Shown here piece by piece: positions 24,619 to 39,300 of a DNA stretch of 64,000 nucleotides (positions are counted from its first letter, which is position 1; each line of letters opens with the position of its first letter). Origin of the DNA: Siphonodentalium dalli (lineage: Eukaryota > Mollusca > Scaphopoda > Gadilida > Siphonodentaliidae). The DNA is taken from contig CP136065.1 of NCBI GenBank assembly GCA_032622095.1, positions 59,201,094 to 59,265,093 on the forward strand, given 5' to 3'. The translations under genes and the position numbers were made by a program. The notes under the pieces are model-generated. The model saw only the letters and a program-made list of their open reading frames with translations, ran no database searches and was not told where the DNA came from.

Positions 24619-24799
24619 GTATATAACAACACCTTTTATTCTTATCCTCATTACATGACTTACCTGCACTACTGACAGAGTGAGCATAAATGTAGAACTG
24701 GCATTGTCTAGACTCTGCAGGTGTGTAATATATCACAGCCACATATTTATTGCATAAAATGTCTCATCAACAGAATTCATAGTGCCTTTTTCAAAGCAT

Positions 24800-25270
24800 G
24801 TTCCATAGTTTTTTTTATTGGAGTTTACTCTCCTACCTATTCCTAGTTTTTACATCTGTAAATTTTGTTTGTGACTATTCCACTGGGAACATATGTTTGG
24901 ATGCCAAAACTTTGATAAGGATGTAAGAAATTAGATGGGTTCAGACCCTGTAGCTTGTAACTTTTGATGTATGGACCTAAAGAGTAATATCCTATGTTGT
25001 GTGACATGATCAATCATTCAATGTTAACATGCTCCTTTGTATATCTTATGAGAGATCACTCTCTTACCAAATTCTCTGACATGCACTGTTTGTTACTATG
25101 CAACAGGGAAATGGATGGTGGATACTAAATCTTTGATAAGGTTGTAATTTGTTAGACATTAGGTGGGTTCAGATCTGCTCCCTTGTATCTGCTGATGTCT
25201 AGACAGAAAGACTATAAATATTATATGTTGTACAACATGATCAATCTTCCAATTCCAATTATAGAAAAAA
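24800..25270. repeat. ~240-bp tandem duplication
   Basis: CTTTGATAAGG.TGTAA..., GGTGGGTTCAGA, TATGTTGTGTGACATGATCA and TCTCCTACC/TCTCTTACC blocks occur twice. Confidence 0.72.
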
Positions 25271-26096
25271 ATTCTAGAGTAGTGTGTTTCCCTCTGATCT
25301 GCCATATATAGATGTAGCTACCTGTATATGAAGAGGTGATACATTGAGATATCAATATTTTTGCTTTTAAACAAAGTAACATGCTTATTTTACATCAAAG
25401 TTTTATATTTAATGAAAAAAAACCTAAGATGTCCCCAATCTCACGTACCTGTAGCATCATTCTGGAAATTATTTGTTAAGTTAAAATAACAGGTCTGGTC
25501 ATTGCCATATTGTGTAGGGTCATTTTGACCTGAACCATTCAGAAAATAAAATCAGACTTGGAGGGGTAGGGTGATACGGTGCCACTGGGCCCTCAACCGC
25601 TTGCATCTGCATACCTGTATAAGCTGTTCACCTGACTGTTGAATGTTCAATCTCCAGTTATCGAATCACATCAACAGAAGATATAGCAGATTTGTCAGGG
25701 AATTGGGAATCATTCAATTTGTTTGATGTTGGTTTGATAATGGTCCTAATTTGACATTCTGTAACAGCAATCACACATAATGATGGATTATTTCTGTGAC
25801 GAAGCAGGTTTTTTTCTTGGCTCTATACTCCAGTAACTGCCTTTGTTACTGTAATTTTTTTCTCGATTTCCTGGCTTTTGTCTGATTGTTTATATATCAG
25901 TGCTTTGTGGAGATCTTAGTAGACTTGTTGTTTTGACCTCCTCTGGTGTTGTTTGGTGCTAAGTTTCTCACTTTCGTATACAGATCATGGAGTGCTCTAT
26001 TTTTCTAAACCAGTCAGAGGAATATAAAAACATACCTGTATTCTCCATTCATTAATGATACTATGTTTAAAATCTAGGGTTCTTCAGTGTAAGTAT
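25271..26096. other. Unassigned DNA
   Basis: No gene or clear repeat seen. Confidence 0.4.
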
Positions 26097-26405
26097 ATTG
26101 ACCCTTTAATTACTAAATACTCATTGACGAGTAGTTCCCTTAGGAAATGTTCAAATAATAGGTCATTTGTTGAACTTGTTATCTGAAAATTTCCCACTAA
26201 TCAATATGAACCATTCTGCACTTGCAGTATCTTTTCGGCTCTCTGCTTTTTCCTCAACATCCCTTGAAATGAATAATGTATACCATTCCAATGTATAATG
26301 TGTTAACTGGGTGGGAATCTATTTAGTTATTTAGTTAACACTTTCTATACTAAATTACTTGTTGAGAAGGTTATCCCATAGGAAATGTTCAGATAATAAA
26401 AAGAC
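26097..26405 (+). mobile_element. Family P MITE, copy 3, plus a second fragment
   Basis: ACCCTTTAATTACTAAATAC to TTAA at 26335-26338, then a second left-end fragment CTTTCTATACTAAATTACTT. Internal AACTTGTTATCTGAAAATTT is as in copy 5. Confidence 0.65.
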
Positions 26406-26878
26406 AAACTTTTGTCACCCAGTTCGCATTTTTAATCAGCTTCCAAGAACAAACTCATATTTAAATATCCGAATGGATATGCTTTACTCTCAAGGCATAC
26501 ATACGGAATGTATACATGTAATTATAACATATATATATTTAATAAGGTATTTTGTGTCGATTTAGGAGCTAAAGAGAACTATATGTACCCCTGGGTCCCC
26601 TTGGTGGAGGGGAAATGGACAGCTGCCCCTGTCAGCCTCGTTCTAACGTGCCCTTGCACTGATTCTTATTCCATAATTGTGTATTTTTTATTATACCTCT
26701 TAGTATTTCCCTCGAAGGAGATTTAAGCCAGGTTGACCTGTACAATTTTCACAATAACAGTTTATATGATGTTGTCCATAATTTGTCACATCCTGATTGT
26801 ACCTCCTGATTACCTACCGCAAAAATCTCCCGGATGGCCATTTTCAAAACTTAACAGGTCTGGCACAGATATACATCA

Positions 26879-26898
26879 CTATATATATATATATATAT
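26879..26898. repeat. (AT)n microsatellite
   Basis: About ten AT units. Confidence 0.95.
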
Positions 26899-27277
26899 GC
26901 GAACCAATGCACCTGCGATTATGAGCTCGATCCAACTTTTTTGACTGAAATTTTTCGCAAAATGCGTAAAAACAATTTGTGTTTTTTTTTTATATCAAAT
27001 ATGTTAATATGGCAACATTTAATGTAGCCTAATATTTGCAGTTCAGGGGGTATCCACTGGGACAGCCCCACCTTTAGTTTCACCCAGGATAATATTACCA
27101 AAAAAAAAACATTACAGATTACAGCTGAACAGAATAATGTTCTAAGAATAGTAACTGTTGCTGTCCCACATTCTTAGTGAGTGGACAAAACTGTATTCCA
27201 AGATGTATACATGTAGTTCTGATTGTGTATGTTATTACTAGTTCCTAATACACTGTACATGTGTTTCATTTTTTCAG

Positions 27278-27395
27278 GTAGCATTTCACAGGGACAATCT
27301 GAGCCACTTATGGAATGAACTTGTTAAAGATGGTGAATTCACCGTCACTTTTAACGATGGATTAATAAATTGTGCTGGTGTCTTGGCAAAGAAAG
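27278..27395 (+). CDS. HERC2: HERC2 exon (first certain one)
   Basis: 118 nt, phase 0 to 1. The acceptor is a T-rich tract ending TTTTTTCAG and the donor is G|GTAAGT. It encodes [20 protein letters not shown] and then a variable stretch ending LAKK. Human HERC2 has LAFTRDGLCGLWNEMVKDGE at about residues 25-44, so some 24 N-terminal residues should lie in an upstream exon. The exon is isolated, with a 32-kb intron after it. Confidence 0.88.
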
Positions 27396-30300
27396 GTAAG
27401 TCATTTATCTATATATTGTTATGGTGAGTAGGGTTTTCCAGTGTGTCAATAGTGTTCCCAGATTTCGATGCTGTTACAATACCAAGTAGTTAACCCTTTC
27501 ATGACTGGTGCTTCCTTACATTTTGCAAAAACCTTGCATATATAAGAGAATACATTGGCCTAACAATATTTACCTTGATCTTGTGAGCCAGTGCATTCTC
27601 TTATATATGCGAGGCTCCCTGTCGGAGACTTGCATATATAAGAGAATGCATGGCACAGGATCTTTAATGCTGCACCAGCGCAGCTCCCTTCATGAAAGGG
27701 GACTCACGGAATGCATATATAAATACATGTAGATGTAGTTCAAGGAGACATTTTGATATCCTGAAGACTAACTGATCAGGATAGTAAACAGAAACTATGA
27801 TCAAGCCTTTCTTTAAAACTTTCTATACTGAAAGTATTCTCCCATTCGACAATCAAGATATACACTGGAATGGTCTATTATTCATTTGGAGAGATTTTTA
27901 GGTAATAAAAAATGATGACAGTCAGATGAAATGACAATTTAAGTGCAGAAGGATTTAAATTAATTAGTGGGAAATGTTCAGATAATAAGTTCAATAAACG
28001 ACCTAAGGGAACTACTCGTCAATATATATTTATTATAGAAAGGGTTAAGCAAAAAAGTTTCCCAAATACAGTAATGCTCTAAGTAATTGACTCCTTAACC
28101 ACCTTCATATTTCTATCATCATCCCTCCTCTGAGTGCTAGTCAAATTTCCAACATGGAACTTTGGAAAGTTGCATGTCCCAGATTTATAGGTTGCTGATT
28201 TATCTATATTAACTCATTGACTCTCAAATTGTACAATTGAATGGTCTATTTCTCATCTGGAGGGCCGGGTTTTCAGGAAAAATAAGCAGATAATACAAAA
28301 TAAAGGTGAAATAAGTTATTTCATGTAAGCTTATTGATAAAACATGCCTGCTAATGATTAACTTTGAAACAAGTTATTGACTGGTCTTAATTAATTATTA
28401 ATTTGATGAGTGAGGTTTTGGTGCTGACGCTCGGTATTATATTGGATCTGATCATAGAGCATATTCTACAGTAAATTAACTTTATGTCATAATTACCCTT
28501 CTGTTGAGGCGGCAGAGTGGGGGGTGCGGGATGGGTGTTGTTGAATTATTGAATTGCCCACTATCATTTACATGCACTTTTGCAGATTTTGTTTATAGAT
28601 TTCAAACTGTCAGTGACCTTTGAAGAAGTACATTGCAGTGTGCTTATACTTCAAACATTTGATGAATATTTGATATTTCTTTGGTTAACTTCTCTTCTTA
28701 CAGTCTGATAATGGGTACATCAACCATTGCTGGCAGGGTAGTAAGATATACACTCCTCACTTGCTCACTTAACACTGATACATTTAAGATTAAATAGAAA
28801 TTATACTGAGCCATCCGGTGATTTAATATCTCTACAATCATTGCACATAAAACAGCCATTAGCTTCAGAGTTCAGCCAGTGTTCGCTTTTATCTCCTATA
28901 TAATTTCCTGTTGAAGCATACCACTGTTCAATACTCCGGTTCATTATACTTAAAGCTGATGATCTCCCCTGATTCTCAGGGATGTTTCTAACAGGTGTTC
29001 CGATACTGGTAACTATTCAGCAATCTTACAAATTGGCCACACACTACTGGGATGTGGGCATCAATGGATTAATGTTTTCACATGTTTTCATTCATCTACC
29101 AGTACTGATTAAAATAATTTTGCAACATTGCACACCTTCGTGTTCTAAGTGCCTTTGAATATGTTTTTATAGTTTTTCGTAAAAAATAAATTGCTGACTA
29201 AACTAGGTCGACTAGGTCAAGTTTTCCAACTGTGTGGATTTATCAGGTTTATGACTTTTCATTGAAATAAAAAAAGTTAGCTTGGATAATAGTATAGAGT
29301 TAGATTAAATATCCTATCATTTACAGTAATGATCTAAATAATCGACTCCTTAACCACAGCAGAATTATGGGTAATTTTTCAGGATTTACAAATGTAGTTG
29401 GAAATATGGCTTGTTGCCATTCATCGGAAAGCTCTCAGTGAAAGCTTTCTGATGATTGGCAACAAGCCATATTTCCATAATTCTGCTGTGGTTTAGGAGT
29501 CGATTATTTAGGGCATTACTGTACTAGTAGTCATATCAACTGAATGGCCTGTGGAACCTTGCCAGTATCTACTTTGGCTTATATCAACATTACCAAATTC
29601 TTTTTTGACAGTTGGATGATTTGATTTTAAGATCCTTAGCTTCGATTTTAACTTCAACAGCCATATCTCTTTAAAATATTTTTGAAGATGTATCATTGTG
29701 TATCAGTCTATTGGTACCAAAATCCTTCCAAATACGGGTAACCTAAAAAGCAGAAAAGTTTTCTAGTATTTTTCTGACAAAATTAACCAAAATATGGCTA
29801 ACATTTGGAGATCAGACAGCTGACATGCTGGTTTGAAAATAGAAATGAAACACAATTTGGATCAGATCGATGTATTAGGGGGGTGGGAGTGATGATATTA
29901 ATCTAGAAATTATTTTTATTGTGTTGTTTGTCTCCAAATCGTTTTTGGAGAGCTGTCAGCTATTGAAAAAAAAAATTCAAATTACTATCCTATTAGGCTA
30001 TACACAGGTAGGATTCTTATCAGTTAAAATGTCCTTCATTGAGCAGCACGCAACCCATTACATCTTCATTTACATAACATGTTTTGTGAAATAGAATTCT
30101 GTTTACCTTGTTTCACAATTATGTAACATGTTTATAGAATTCCGAAAACACAAAAGGTGTTTTAATTACTTCACAACAACGTGTAATGTTGTGGCCAGCT
30201 GTGATGTAGGACGGAGATCATTATTATTGACACACAATGAATATATGTGAATGTTTGATACGCATGACCTGATTTTAAAATTGAAAAAGAAATATAACCT

Positions 30301-33300
30301 CTTAATTCAACTCAGGAAGTATATAGCCTTTAGATTGTGTACATAAGTAGCTAAGCTTTGAAGCGGTGAATCATGTGCACAGCCCACATGGTTTTCGGAT
30401 TATTTATATTAAAAATTTATGGCCACCATCAATATTGAGACTTAGCTTCTGTAAGGTAAATATTTATATTTCTTAATTACATATAGAACTTTTCTACATG
30501 CACATTTACATGTATTTTTTTATGCCACTGAATCTGACTGAATAGGCACTTTTAAATGTACATTGTGACTAAAAGTTAATCATTTAATTATGACAAGTAT
30601 GACAATTTGTTATGTAATACGTTTGTTATCACCCTGATTATCAGTGCCTGTGCTTCTTCTGAGCTACCATGTGGCATTGGTGGCTCAGTCGGTCAGTTTC
30701 ATAACACATTAGGTCATCATCAGCCATCCAGTAAAGGCGAAGCTCAATTCGACATAAGCATGGATTTTCTTCTTTGTTACCTGATACATGTGTCTGGCAA
30801 GATTGTTAGACAAGCCTGCAAATAGTGTGTCTGTCATTTGCAGAATGAGGTCCCCAGAGGGTGAATTTAGTGATACTATCCCACACAGTGGGCTAGCATC
30901 ACCAAATATACCCTCTGGGAACCTCATTCTGCTTAGGCCTCAACTGCTATGGGAGACCTGGGACCAGATTAAATTTCGCAAGTTGAAGTTGGTGATGTTC
31001 ACACATTAGTCACCTCGATTATGCATGTTATCTTCTACAAATTAGGGGATATAGAAACTGAACAGAACGGAAAAAGTAACTATAAACAATGTTAATTTGA
31101 GACCAGAGATACTTCCCAGAAGATGAGGTCTAAGCAGAATGAGGTCCCCAGAGGGTGCATTTGGTGATGCTAGCCCGCTGTTGGGATAGCTTTACTAAAT
31201 TAACCCTCTGGGGACCTCATTCTGCAATTGACAGACACACTATTTCAAGGCCTGTTGCTGGCTACACAGGTGTACTTTCTGGAGGTTGATAGTTTTAACG
31301 ATTTACTCCATTTTACCACCCCTACTGCTGGTGGGTCCTGCTGAATTGCTATGATGCTGGTAGGGCAAACTGATACTGTTAATAAAATATACCATTATTT
31401 TTTCTAAAGTTGCCATTTTGCAGTAATAGCAAATGACCAGGGGTGTTTACTATATCCTAATAGACATGTGATGCATTTTCAGAAAAAAATATGTTTATGA
31501 TGCCAGCATCTGACAGATGGTAATCTGAATAGATTAATGTATCTTGTTTTTAAACTGACTGCCAAGTAAAATGAACAAATGGGTCCAATTTATACAGAAT
31601 CAATTTTGTGCTGATTCTTAAAAAATGTTGTATTTATGTAGATACTCTTGAAAACATTCTCATAAACAAATGGATACTCTTGAGAAGATATTAGGTAAAA
31701 GTGTTATTGATATTTTCACTGATGAAACAGTACCAAAGCTAAACATATGAGAGTTTCAGTATACATGTTACTTACATATGTACCCAGTACTCTATGGTGT
31801 CTACCATGTACTCAAAATATACTATATTTGAACTTAAGCTGATATTCAAGCCTGAGTTTAGTATGCCTGTCATTTGCATAATGAGGTCCCCAGAGGGTGA
31901 ATTTAGTGATGCTATCCCACACAGTGGGCTAGCATCACTAAATTCCTCCTCTGGGGACCTCATTCTGCATGGCCTCATCTGCTTTGGGAGGCATAGACTC
32001 AGATTGATGTTCCCAAATGGTGAATATTGTGATGTATATCCATTGGGAACCTTGATTATGCGATGTGTCGTCTGCCAATTTGGGGATATAGAGGAAAAAG
32101 TTTCTATAGAAATTTTATAATAAAGAAACTTTCCAGAGAAGATGAGGCCTAAGCATAATGAGGTCCCCAGAGGGTGAATTTAGTGATGCTAGCCCTCTAG
32201 GCGGGATAGCTTCACTAAATTCACCCTCTGGGGACCTCATTCTGCAAATGACAGGCACACTCAGGCTTGCTGATATGTGCCAATACGGGTACATATAACT
32301 CTTAAGACTATCAGAACGGTTTGATTATTTAATTGCAACAAAGTCAATAAAGTTCAATCTGGCTTCTTCTTGGTTGTGTTTGTCTTCCTGTCGTCTGCTC
32401 GGGTTAGGGTCTTATTCCGTCTTCATAGGTTGGGCGTGTCTGCTTGTCTTCTACGTGGTTGAGTTCCGGTTGAGTTCATCTTCCTGTCGTCTGCTCTTCT
32501 TCTCCGCCGGCGCATCAGTGGTGTGTTGTTAGGAATACAAGATCATAATGTGTTACCTTGCATTCCTATCCATGCTTCCGGCTAGAGATCCTAGCTGTCT
32601 TCTTGGCGTCCGAGAAGTCTTGGTCACTGCTGGGTAGTCGGTTAGAACTGTGTGTCGGGTCTCAATTCGTCCGCGTTCAAATACAGGAACGGTATTATTC
32701 CGGCTCGGTTCGCATTTCATGGTACGTTAATTGGGGCGTTCCTAGGTTAACCAGGCGGGGTAGTTTTCCTGTGTGTTCTTCAGACTCTTCTCCCTGTGCC
32801 TGCGTTAGGTTTCAATAGCTTTTCCTAGCGTTCTGTTTACTTCCCAATTATCCTCCTATGTATGTATCGGGTATGGGTACTGCATAGATGTCCACTAATC
32901 TGTTTCGGTGTCCAGTATTTCGCAATCTTGGTGTAGTCAACAGGAGCGCTGATATGTGTGGTAATCTAGCGGCCCCCGCGACTCAGAGACTGTCCGTTTT
33001 CCCGGATAGGAAGTCGTGTCCCGGGGTTTGTCTTGGCACAGATATTCAGTTTGGTTTTCTCAGATTCACTCATATAAACTGGACCTATATATAATGTTGA
33101 AATTGTATCAAATTCTCATCGACACTGTTATCTCGAGATAGTTTTTCGTGAACTTTATTCTCTTGAGTTTATTTTTGGAGAAAATAACTGCCCGCAGGTA
33201 ACATGTAACAATATACTGCTATATCTGGAACAGAAGAGAAGTCTACCTGGGGAAGAGTTTTGCTTACTCTCGCTTAATGTTATTATAACAAAAAATCTTG

Positions 33301-36300
33301 ACAAGAAACCAACAAACTCTTTCAGCTTTCTCTTTGCCTATCACATCTATCAACAGAAATTTCTTGCAGACACCGACTGTACATCAAATATCTCATCACC
33401 TCACAGAATGGCCTGTCACTGTTTATTAACAGTTCTAACCACTCATCGTCCTTGTTTTTATTCTACGATGGAAAACCAGGCACTGAGAAGTTCAGTACAT
33501 TGCCCAGTACCAGCATCGTATTTGCTGCAGTAAACCATTGAAAAAATGAGAGAACATGGAAATATCTATGCAGCTGAAAATGGTTTTGCTATAGAATAGA
33601 ATTGGTACTGAACAAGTTTCTAAATACAACAGATAATTGAAGAAAATGAGCTTATTTAGGTTTGGGCATATTTTATACCCCACTTGAAGATTGGGGTATG
33701 CTGGATTACATGTGTCCATCCCATTGATTGTCATTATCACGAGGGTGTCCAAATGAGTGTACAAAATGGCATTGTTTCATTGTCTGTTCTCGAGTTAGGC
33801 CCCCCCCCCCCCCCCCCCCCCCCCACAAAAAAGACCTGTGTTTCATGTGACCCTGCCCATCACTATTCTGGCATCCCGACCGTTTTCATTTTATTGATTT
33901 TGCAAAATTAGTAAACTGATTCAATTCCATGTAAAATGGACACATTGCCTTTTCCTTTTATTGATATCTTTCTCTCTTTGTCTGAAAAATTTGAATGTTT
34001 GTCCATATTATCTCAGCCATCTGTTCTCAATGAAATATGGTAGGGATGATATGACAGGTTCCATAGAGGTGACAAATACTGCAGGCAGACTACAGACAGA
34101 GGAACACTAAGCCTTAGGCTATTACTGAACATATTACTAAAACATTATTACAAATGACTGAATAACTACTTATCAGTAAATATTTACATGTACAAAGGAA
34201 ACCCATTGCAATCATCTAAATTTAACTACTTTCTATGATAATAATGAGATCATCAAAGGCTCCTCCCCCTCAGTTGGTAAGTTGCATGGCACATTAGGCC
34301 AGCATTAGCTGTTCTGTGTTGGCAAACCTGGTTCGAATCTCAATAAGCTTCGTTTAGTGATCCATGCAATGGGAAAGTAACTGATTCATGTATCTGGGCA
34401 ACAAGTTTGTCAGTTGCGTTCTGTGGGTCAGTGGTGTCTACATGTAATGCATTGATTTCATGTTGAATTAACCCTTCACCTATAAAATTTACAACATTGC
34501 TAAAACAACAGTGAGATGATCAATTGCAATCTGCATATTAATCTTGTGGTGGTAGTATGAAGCAATATCAGATCCATGGGATATCAATGTGAGGGTGTAT
34601 TAATCAATTTTATCTGTAGGAGGTATTTCTCAAAGTCAAAAGTTGAAGAAAAACTACAACTGTGCTTGGCTTGAAATAGGGTGTCTGTCATTTGCAGAAT
34701 GAGGTCCCAGAGGGTGAATTTAGTGATGCTAACCCACATTGTGGGCTAGCATCACCAAATTCACCCTCTGTGGACCTCATTCTGCTTACACCTCAGCAGA
34801 ATGAGGTTCCCAGAGGGTGAATTTGGTGATGCTAGCCTGCTATGCGGGGTAGCATAACTAAATTCACCCTCTGGGGACCTCATTCTGCAAATGACAGAAA
34901 CACTATATCAAGGCTTGTTCTCAAAGTCAAAAGTTGAAGAAAAACTACAACAGTGCTTGGCACTGCCAAACATTTTTTTTCATCTGAACTAACATTGATG
35001 TATTTGGTGGTAATTTGAGAGAAATTTGTGGGTTTCTACTCAATAAAATCATGGGGTTGATGGGACTAAATGTCAAAAAGAGTATTTTAGATGAAGATTT
35101 GTGTATAGAAAGCCCATCAAGTTGGTTCTGGACCGCTGGCTAAATGTCAGACTGCCAATGTTAGGGTGATACAGATGATGGGGTTGTTACTCAGGTGTCT
35201 TAGAGAAAGGCAGCTCAAGGTAGAATCAGGCAGAACTCACACTGGGCTGTAGGATCTCTTGGTAGATAATAAATCAACCTTATGATATTTTATCTTTCTT
35301 ATTAACCCCTTGACTACTATATAAATTCTATCAAATAATTTAAATATAAAGTCAGTTCTCGAAATTAGCCACGGGCCCATGGCAATGAGCAAATGCCATG
35401 GCAACATTTGGAATATAACATGCTACAGCATTAAATTTTCCGTGGAACATTCAACACTTCCATGATGGGAGCTGCGCTGGTGCAGCATTAAAGACCCTGT
35501 GCCAGTGCATTCTCTTATATATGAGAGTCTCCCATAGGGGGCCTTGTATATATAAGGAAATGCACTGACTTACAAGATCATGATAAATATTGTTAGGCCA
35601 ATGCATTCTCTTATTTATGCGAGGCTCCCTATGGGAAACTCACACATACAAGAGAATACACTGGCACATGGTCTTTAATGCTGCACCAGCGGTATTTAAA
35701 TTGGTGTCACCATTTTTGTCAGCTAATAATGATGTCAATAAAGAGTGTCTACACACAACTTCACACATCACTTTATTACTCTATTCTTTCCAATTGATGC
35801 ATGTTGTCTATTTGAAAGTGCGATTGAAAGTTGCATTTCATAAAATTTTAACACTACATCTATAAACCTGCCTCAACATATATCTACATATGCTGTACAT
35901 TTAGTAGGCTGATTTTGCAAGGTTATTTGGGAGAAAATATGACACTCACATAAAAGTATTTAAAATGGCATAAACCTTGTTCCACCTGCCAAAAGGTTAA
36001 TCAAACTTTCTGTGGAAGCAGCTGTCCCAGAGTGAGTACAATACTGATTGCTTTTGCCATGCAGTTCAAGGCAGACCAACTGTCGGAGATGCATTTCTTA
36101 ATGTTTTATAACTACCTGTTGCTTCTGTTTTTTGTAAGACTGGTCCAGTTGGGCTGTCAGTCTTCCAACTTTCATTCTATTGTTTGTCTTAGTTTTTCTG
36201 ACTATTATATTAGCTGTCATGAGTAAAACAGATTTGTATAGTAGATAAAGAACACACTAATAAACTTATAATAAAGTATGGTGTTTATCTTCATTAGTCA

Positions 36301-39300
36301 GACAAGTATTTATGTAGGAAACAGAATTTGTCTATTCTGCAGGTTTTCTAAAGCCTACTAGTAGTTCTATGTCAAGGTGAGGGCTCACTGTTCCTGGTTC
36401 AACCCGAGTCCAGTAGAGGCAGAAAATGGCACTGAATATATATGAAACCTGCTTGTAACTGATTCTGTGACATATCTCAAAGATCTCATTTGGCAGGCCT
36501 TGAAAATTGATCTCCTTTGAATTCTGCATGTGTTCATACCTGATATGTGGGATCCTAACACATCTTTGAGTAATGTACCAGGTACACATTTTTTAATGGC
36601 TGGAATAGCTCAGTTCAGAGAGTGTTAGAATGAAGAGCCTATTGACCCCCCAGCTCAATCCCAGGTTCCTGCACAGAGCGTCGGACTCTGGCGGCTGACC
36701 TAACATTTTTTCAAAACAATCTGTCCACAATAGTGTTGTGGTCAAGAAAAACAATCATTACTCGCTTTCACAAGGTTCTCATCATATTTCAAGGGTTTCC
36801 ATGCATGGCAATCACTACTAATACAATCCATATTCTATGTCAAAATATAGGGATGGTGGGGTGATGGGAGCAAACAGTCTGGATAAATCTCAGTAAAGTG
36901 ATATGGAAATATAAAAAACTCAGACTAACAGTTCCCTCAAATTGACAGGTACCTGGGTATATATTATACTACTTCTCAAACAGAAAGTCTGCAGCCTAAG
37001 CTCTCCTGCCAAAGGTGACAGATACTAGTAAGGCAAGAATCTATTTATCGTTAAGAAACAGTGACCTGTTAGAGACAGGTAGCGAGATGTGAATTCAAAT
37101 CTTGCATTTTGGGCCAAGTTCCCTCAATAGTTGTGTTAATTGATAGCAAACTTTGGTACAACCACTATCACAAGCTTGTTTTCACCAGGGAATCTTTGTC
37201 TAGTCCGCATTATATCAAAACATAAGTTATTGTGGTGGATTGAATGTAACATGGTGTGATATTGACATCTTGGAGGTTATGTTCAACCGATTCGCGAACT
37301 GCCAAGGTTGAACATAGGGTCCAAGCCATCAATGCCGCACCATGTTACCATCAAACCACCACAATAACGTATATGTTCTGCCGACAGTCCTGGTCATTCT
37401 TAGAAATTTGACACTTATTCCGAAGAATGATCAGCAGAAAATATCAAAATCTCCTATCGCTCTTGCCATAACTTTTTCCAAATAAAGACGTCATGAAAAA
37501 ATAAGACCAGCAAGAGATGATGAAACAGTTGTCTTTGTTTCCCTTATGTTGATGGCTCTAGACGTAAACATGGGATATGTTGCGTGGCTCTGACCAATCA
37601 ATGATGCGGTTTCTTACTGGAGGCGGAACATATGTTTTTAAAAACCGCAAAAAATTGCATACTAGTACTTGTAGGCAAATTTCTGCAGTATTTACAAACA
37701 TACATGTTTTTGGTATACATGCACACCTCACACATCAGCAAACAGCTGTCTCAACACCGTCACTGTGCTCACTGTTTATGCCATGAAGTTCAAGGTAGAA
37801 CAACTGTCAGACAGCAATGCAGTTGGCTATTATCTATGTTGACAGAACTTCCACTTCAAATGTTTGGCATGACAAATCCAGTTGGTCTGCCACTCTTACA
37901 TCAGACAAGTCCTATTTTCTTCTATGCATTTAGAGGTTTTCGTTCTAGATATGCCCCAATTGCACTTGACATGTCATGTCTTGGAGTATTACTTTATCGC
38001 AGGGTTTGCTCAAAGGTGTTCTTGGATTTATGCTTGGCAGTTGTTTTTTTGCCAGATTCATCTATCGTTGACACAGAATCCCTCAAACTCCAAGGTAAAT
38101 TACCTCACATCTAAATAATATGTTTTAAAAATATTCCTTCTAAATTGTTTTATTTAAGAAATGAATGTAATTTAAGTGTGTTTTATTGAAGGCCATGGCC
38201 CTGTAGCTGTTGTGCAGATTGTTTGAAGTCAAGTCTGAGTTTAGTGTGGCTATCATTTGCAGAATGAGGTCCCCCGAGGCCTCATCTGCTATGGGAGTCT
38301 CAGATTGAAGTTCCCAAATGGTGAATATTGTGATGACACTGATGTGCACCCATTGGGAACCTCTGCCACCTCAACTGTAGGGTAATTATGACATAAAGCG
38401 AATTGAAGGTAATTTACTGTAGAATGTGCTTTATGAACAGCTCCATTGTTATACGGTGCGTGCGTCAGCACCAAAACCTCACTCATCAAATTAATAATTA
38501 ATTAAGACCAGTCTTCATTCAACTAATGTTTCAAAGTTAATCATTGTCAGTCCTGTTTATCAACCAGCTTACATTAAATAGTGTTTTCGCCTTTATTTTT
38601 GCCTGCTTGTTAATTCTTTGCTGGGAGCGTTCTTTTATACTGCCGTTCTTTATGACATTCCCTGCATCTTGTAATTGTAATGTCTCTGTGAGAACTCTCA
38701 TCCTGTTCTGAGTACTCCGTGCACTCGCTCTATAACTTGAACAAATCACTAAGATCATGACAGATGGGAGATAGTTATGTTGGAAATCATTTTTGTCTTT
38801 TATAGATAACACAGGTACAAAGGAACTAAAAAGATTCTTTATCAGATGATTGGGTGGAATGTTGTAGTTCTTAAATGTTTGTATTTACCTTTCATCCACT
38901 CTCCTGTTTGAACTGTAAGCACTCTAAGAATTTCCTATAGACTACATCAAGCAGGCAGACAGGGCTTGAGAATGGGTGGGGGAAATGTATGGGGCGTGGG
39001 AGATTGAAATAGGTTGAAACTGTTCTTAATAGTTTGATATTCCAACCAATATATAGTGTGGAATATGAGATAACCCTGTGCTAATGCATTCTCTTATTGG
39101 GAGCCTTGCATATATAAGAGAATTAATACATAGGCCTAACAATAAGAACCTTGTAAGCCAGTGCATTCTCTTATATACTAGTATGTGAGGATCCTTATGG
39201 GAGACTCGCATATATAAGAGAATGACTGGCACAGGATTTTTAATGCTGCACCAGCACAGCTCCCACCATGAAAGGGTTAACCCTTTACCCAACAAACCGG

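Noticed and set aside
19692-27270. Upstream HERC2 exon with ARLDSKWLKTD-like residues
   Set aside because: I searched by eye for a splice-bordered frame of that type and found none. It may be too diverged to see or may lie outside the window.
34255-34340. tRNA gene
   Set aside because: Boxes A and B are present but acceptor and anticodon stems do not form; a shared tail with other copies shows it is a SINE-type repeat.
37632-38114. 160-codon open frame, longest in the window
   Set aside because: No domain or family resemblance, no splice-site context, Cys/Leu/His-rich chance-like composition, and part of the DNA resembles a repeat at 36055.
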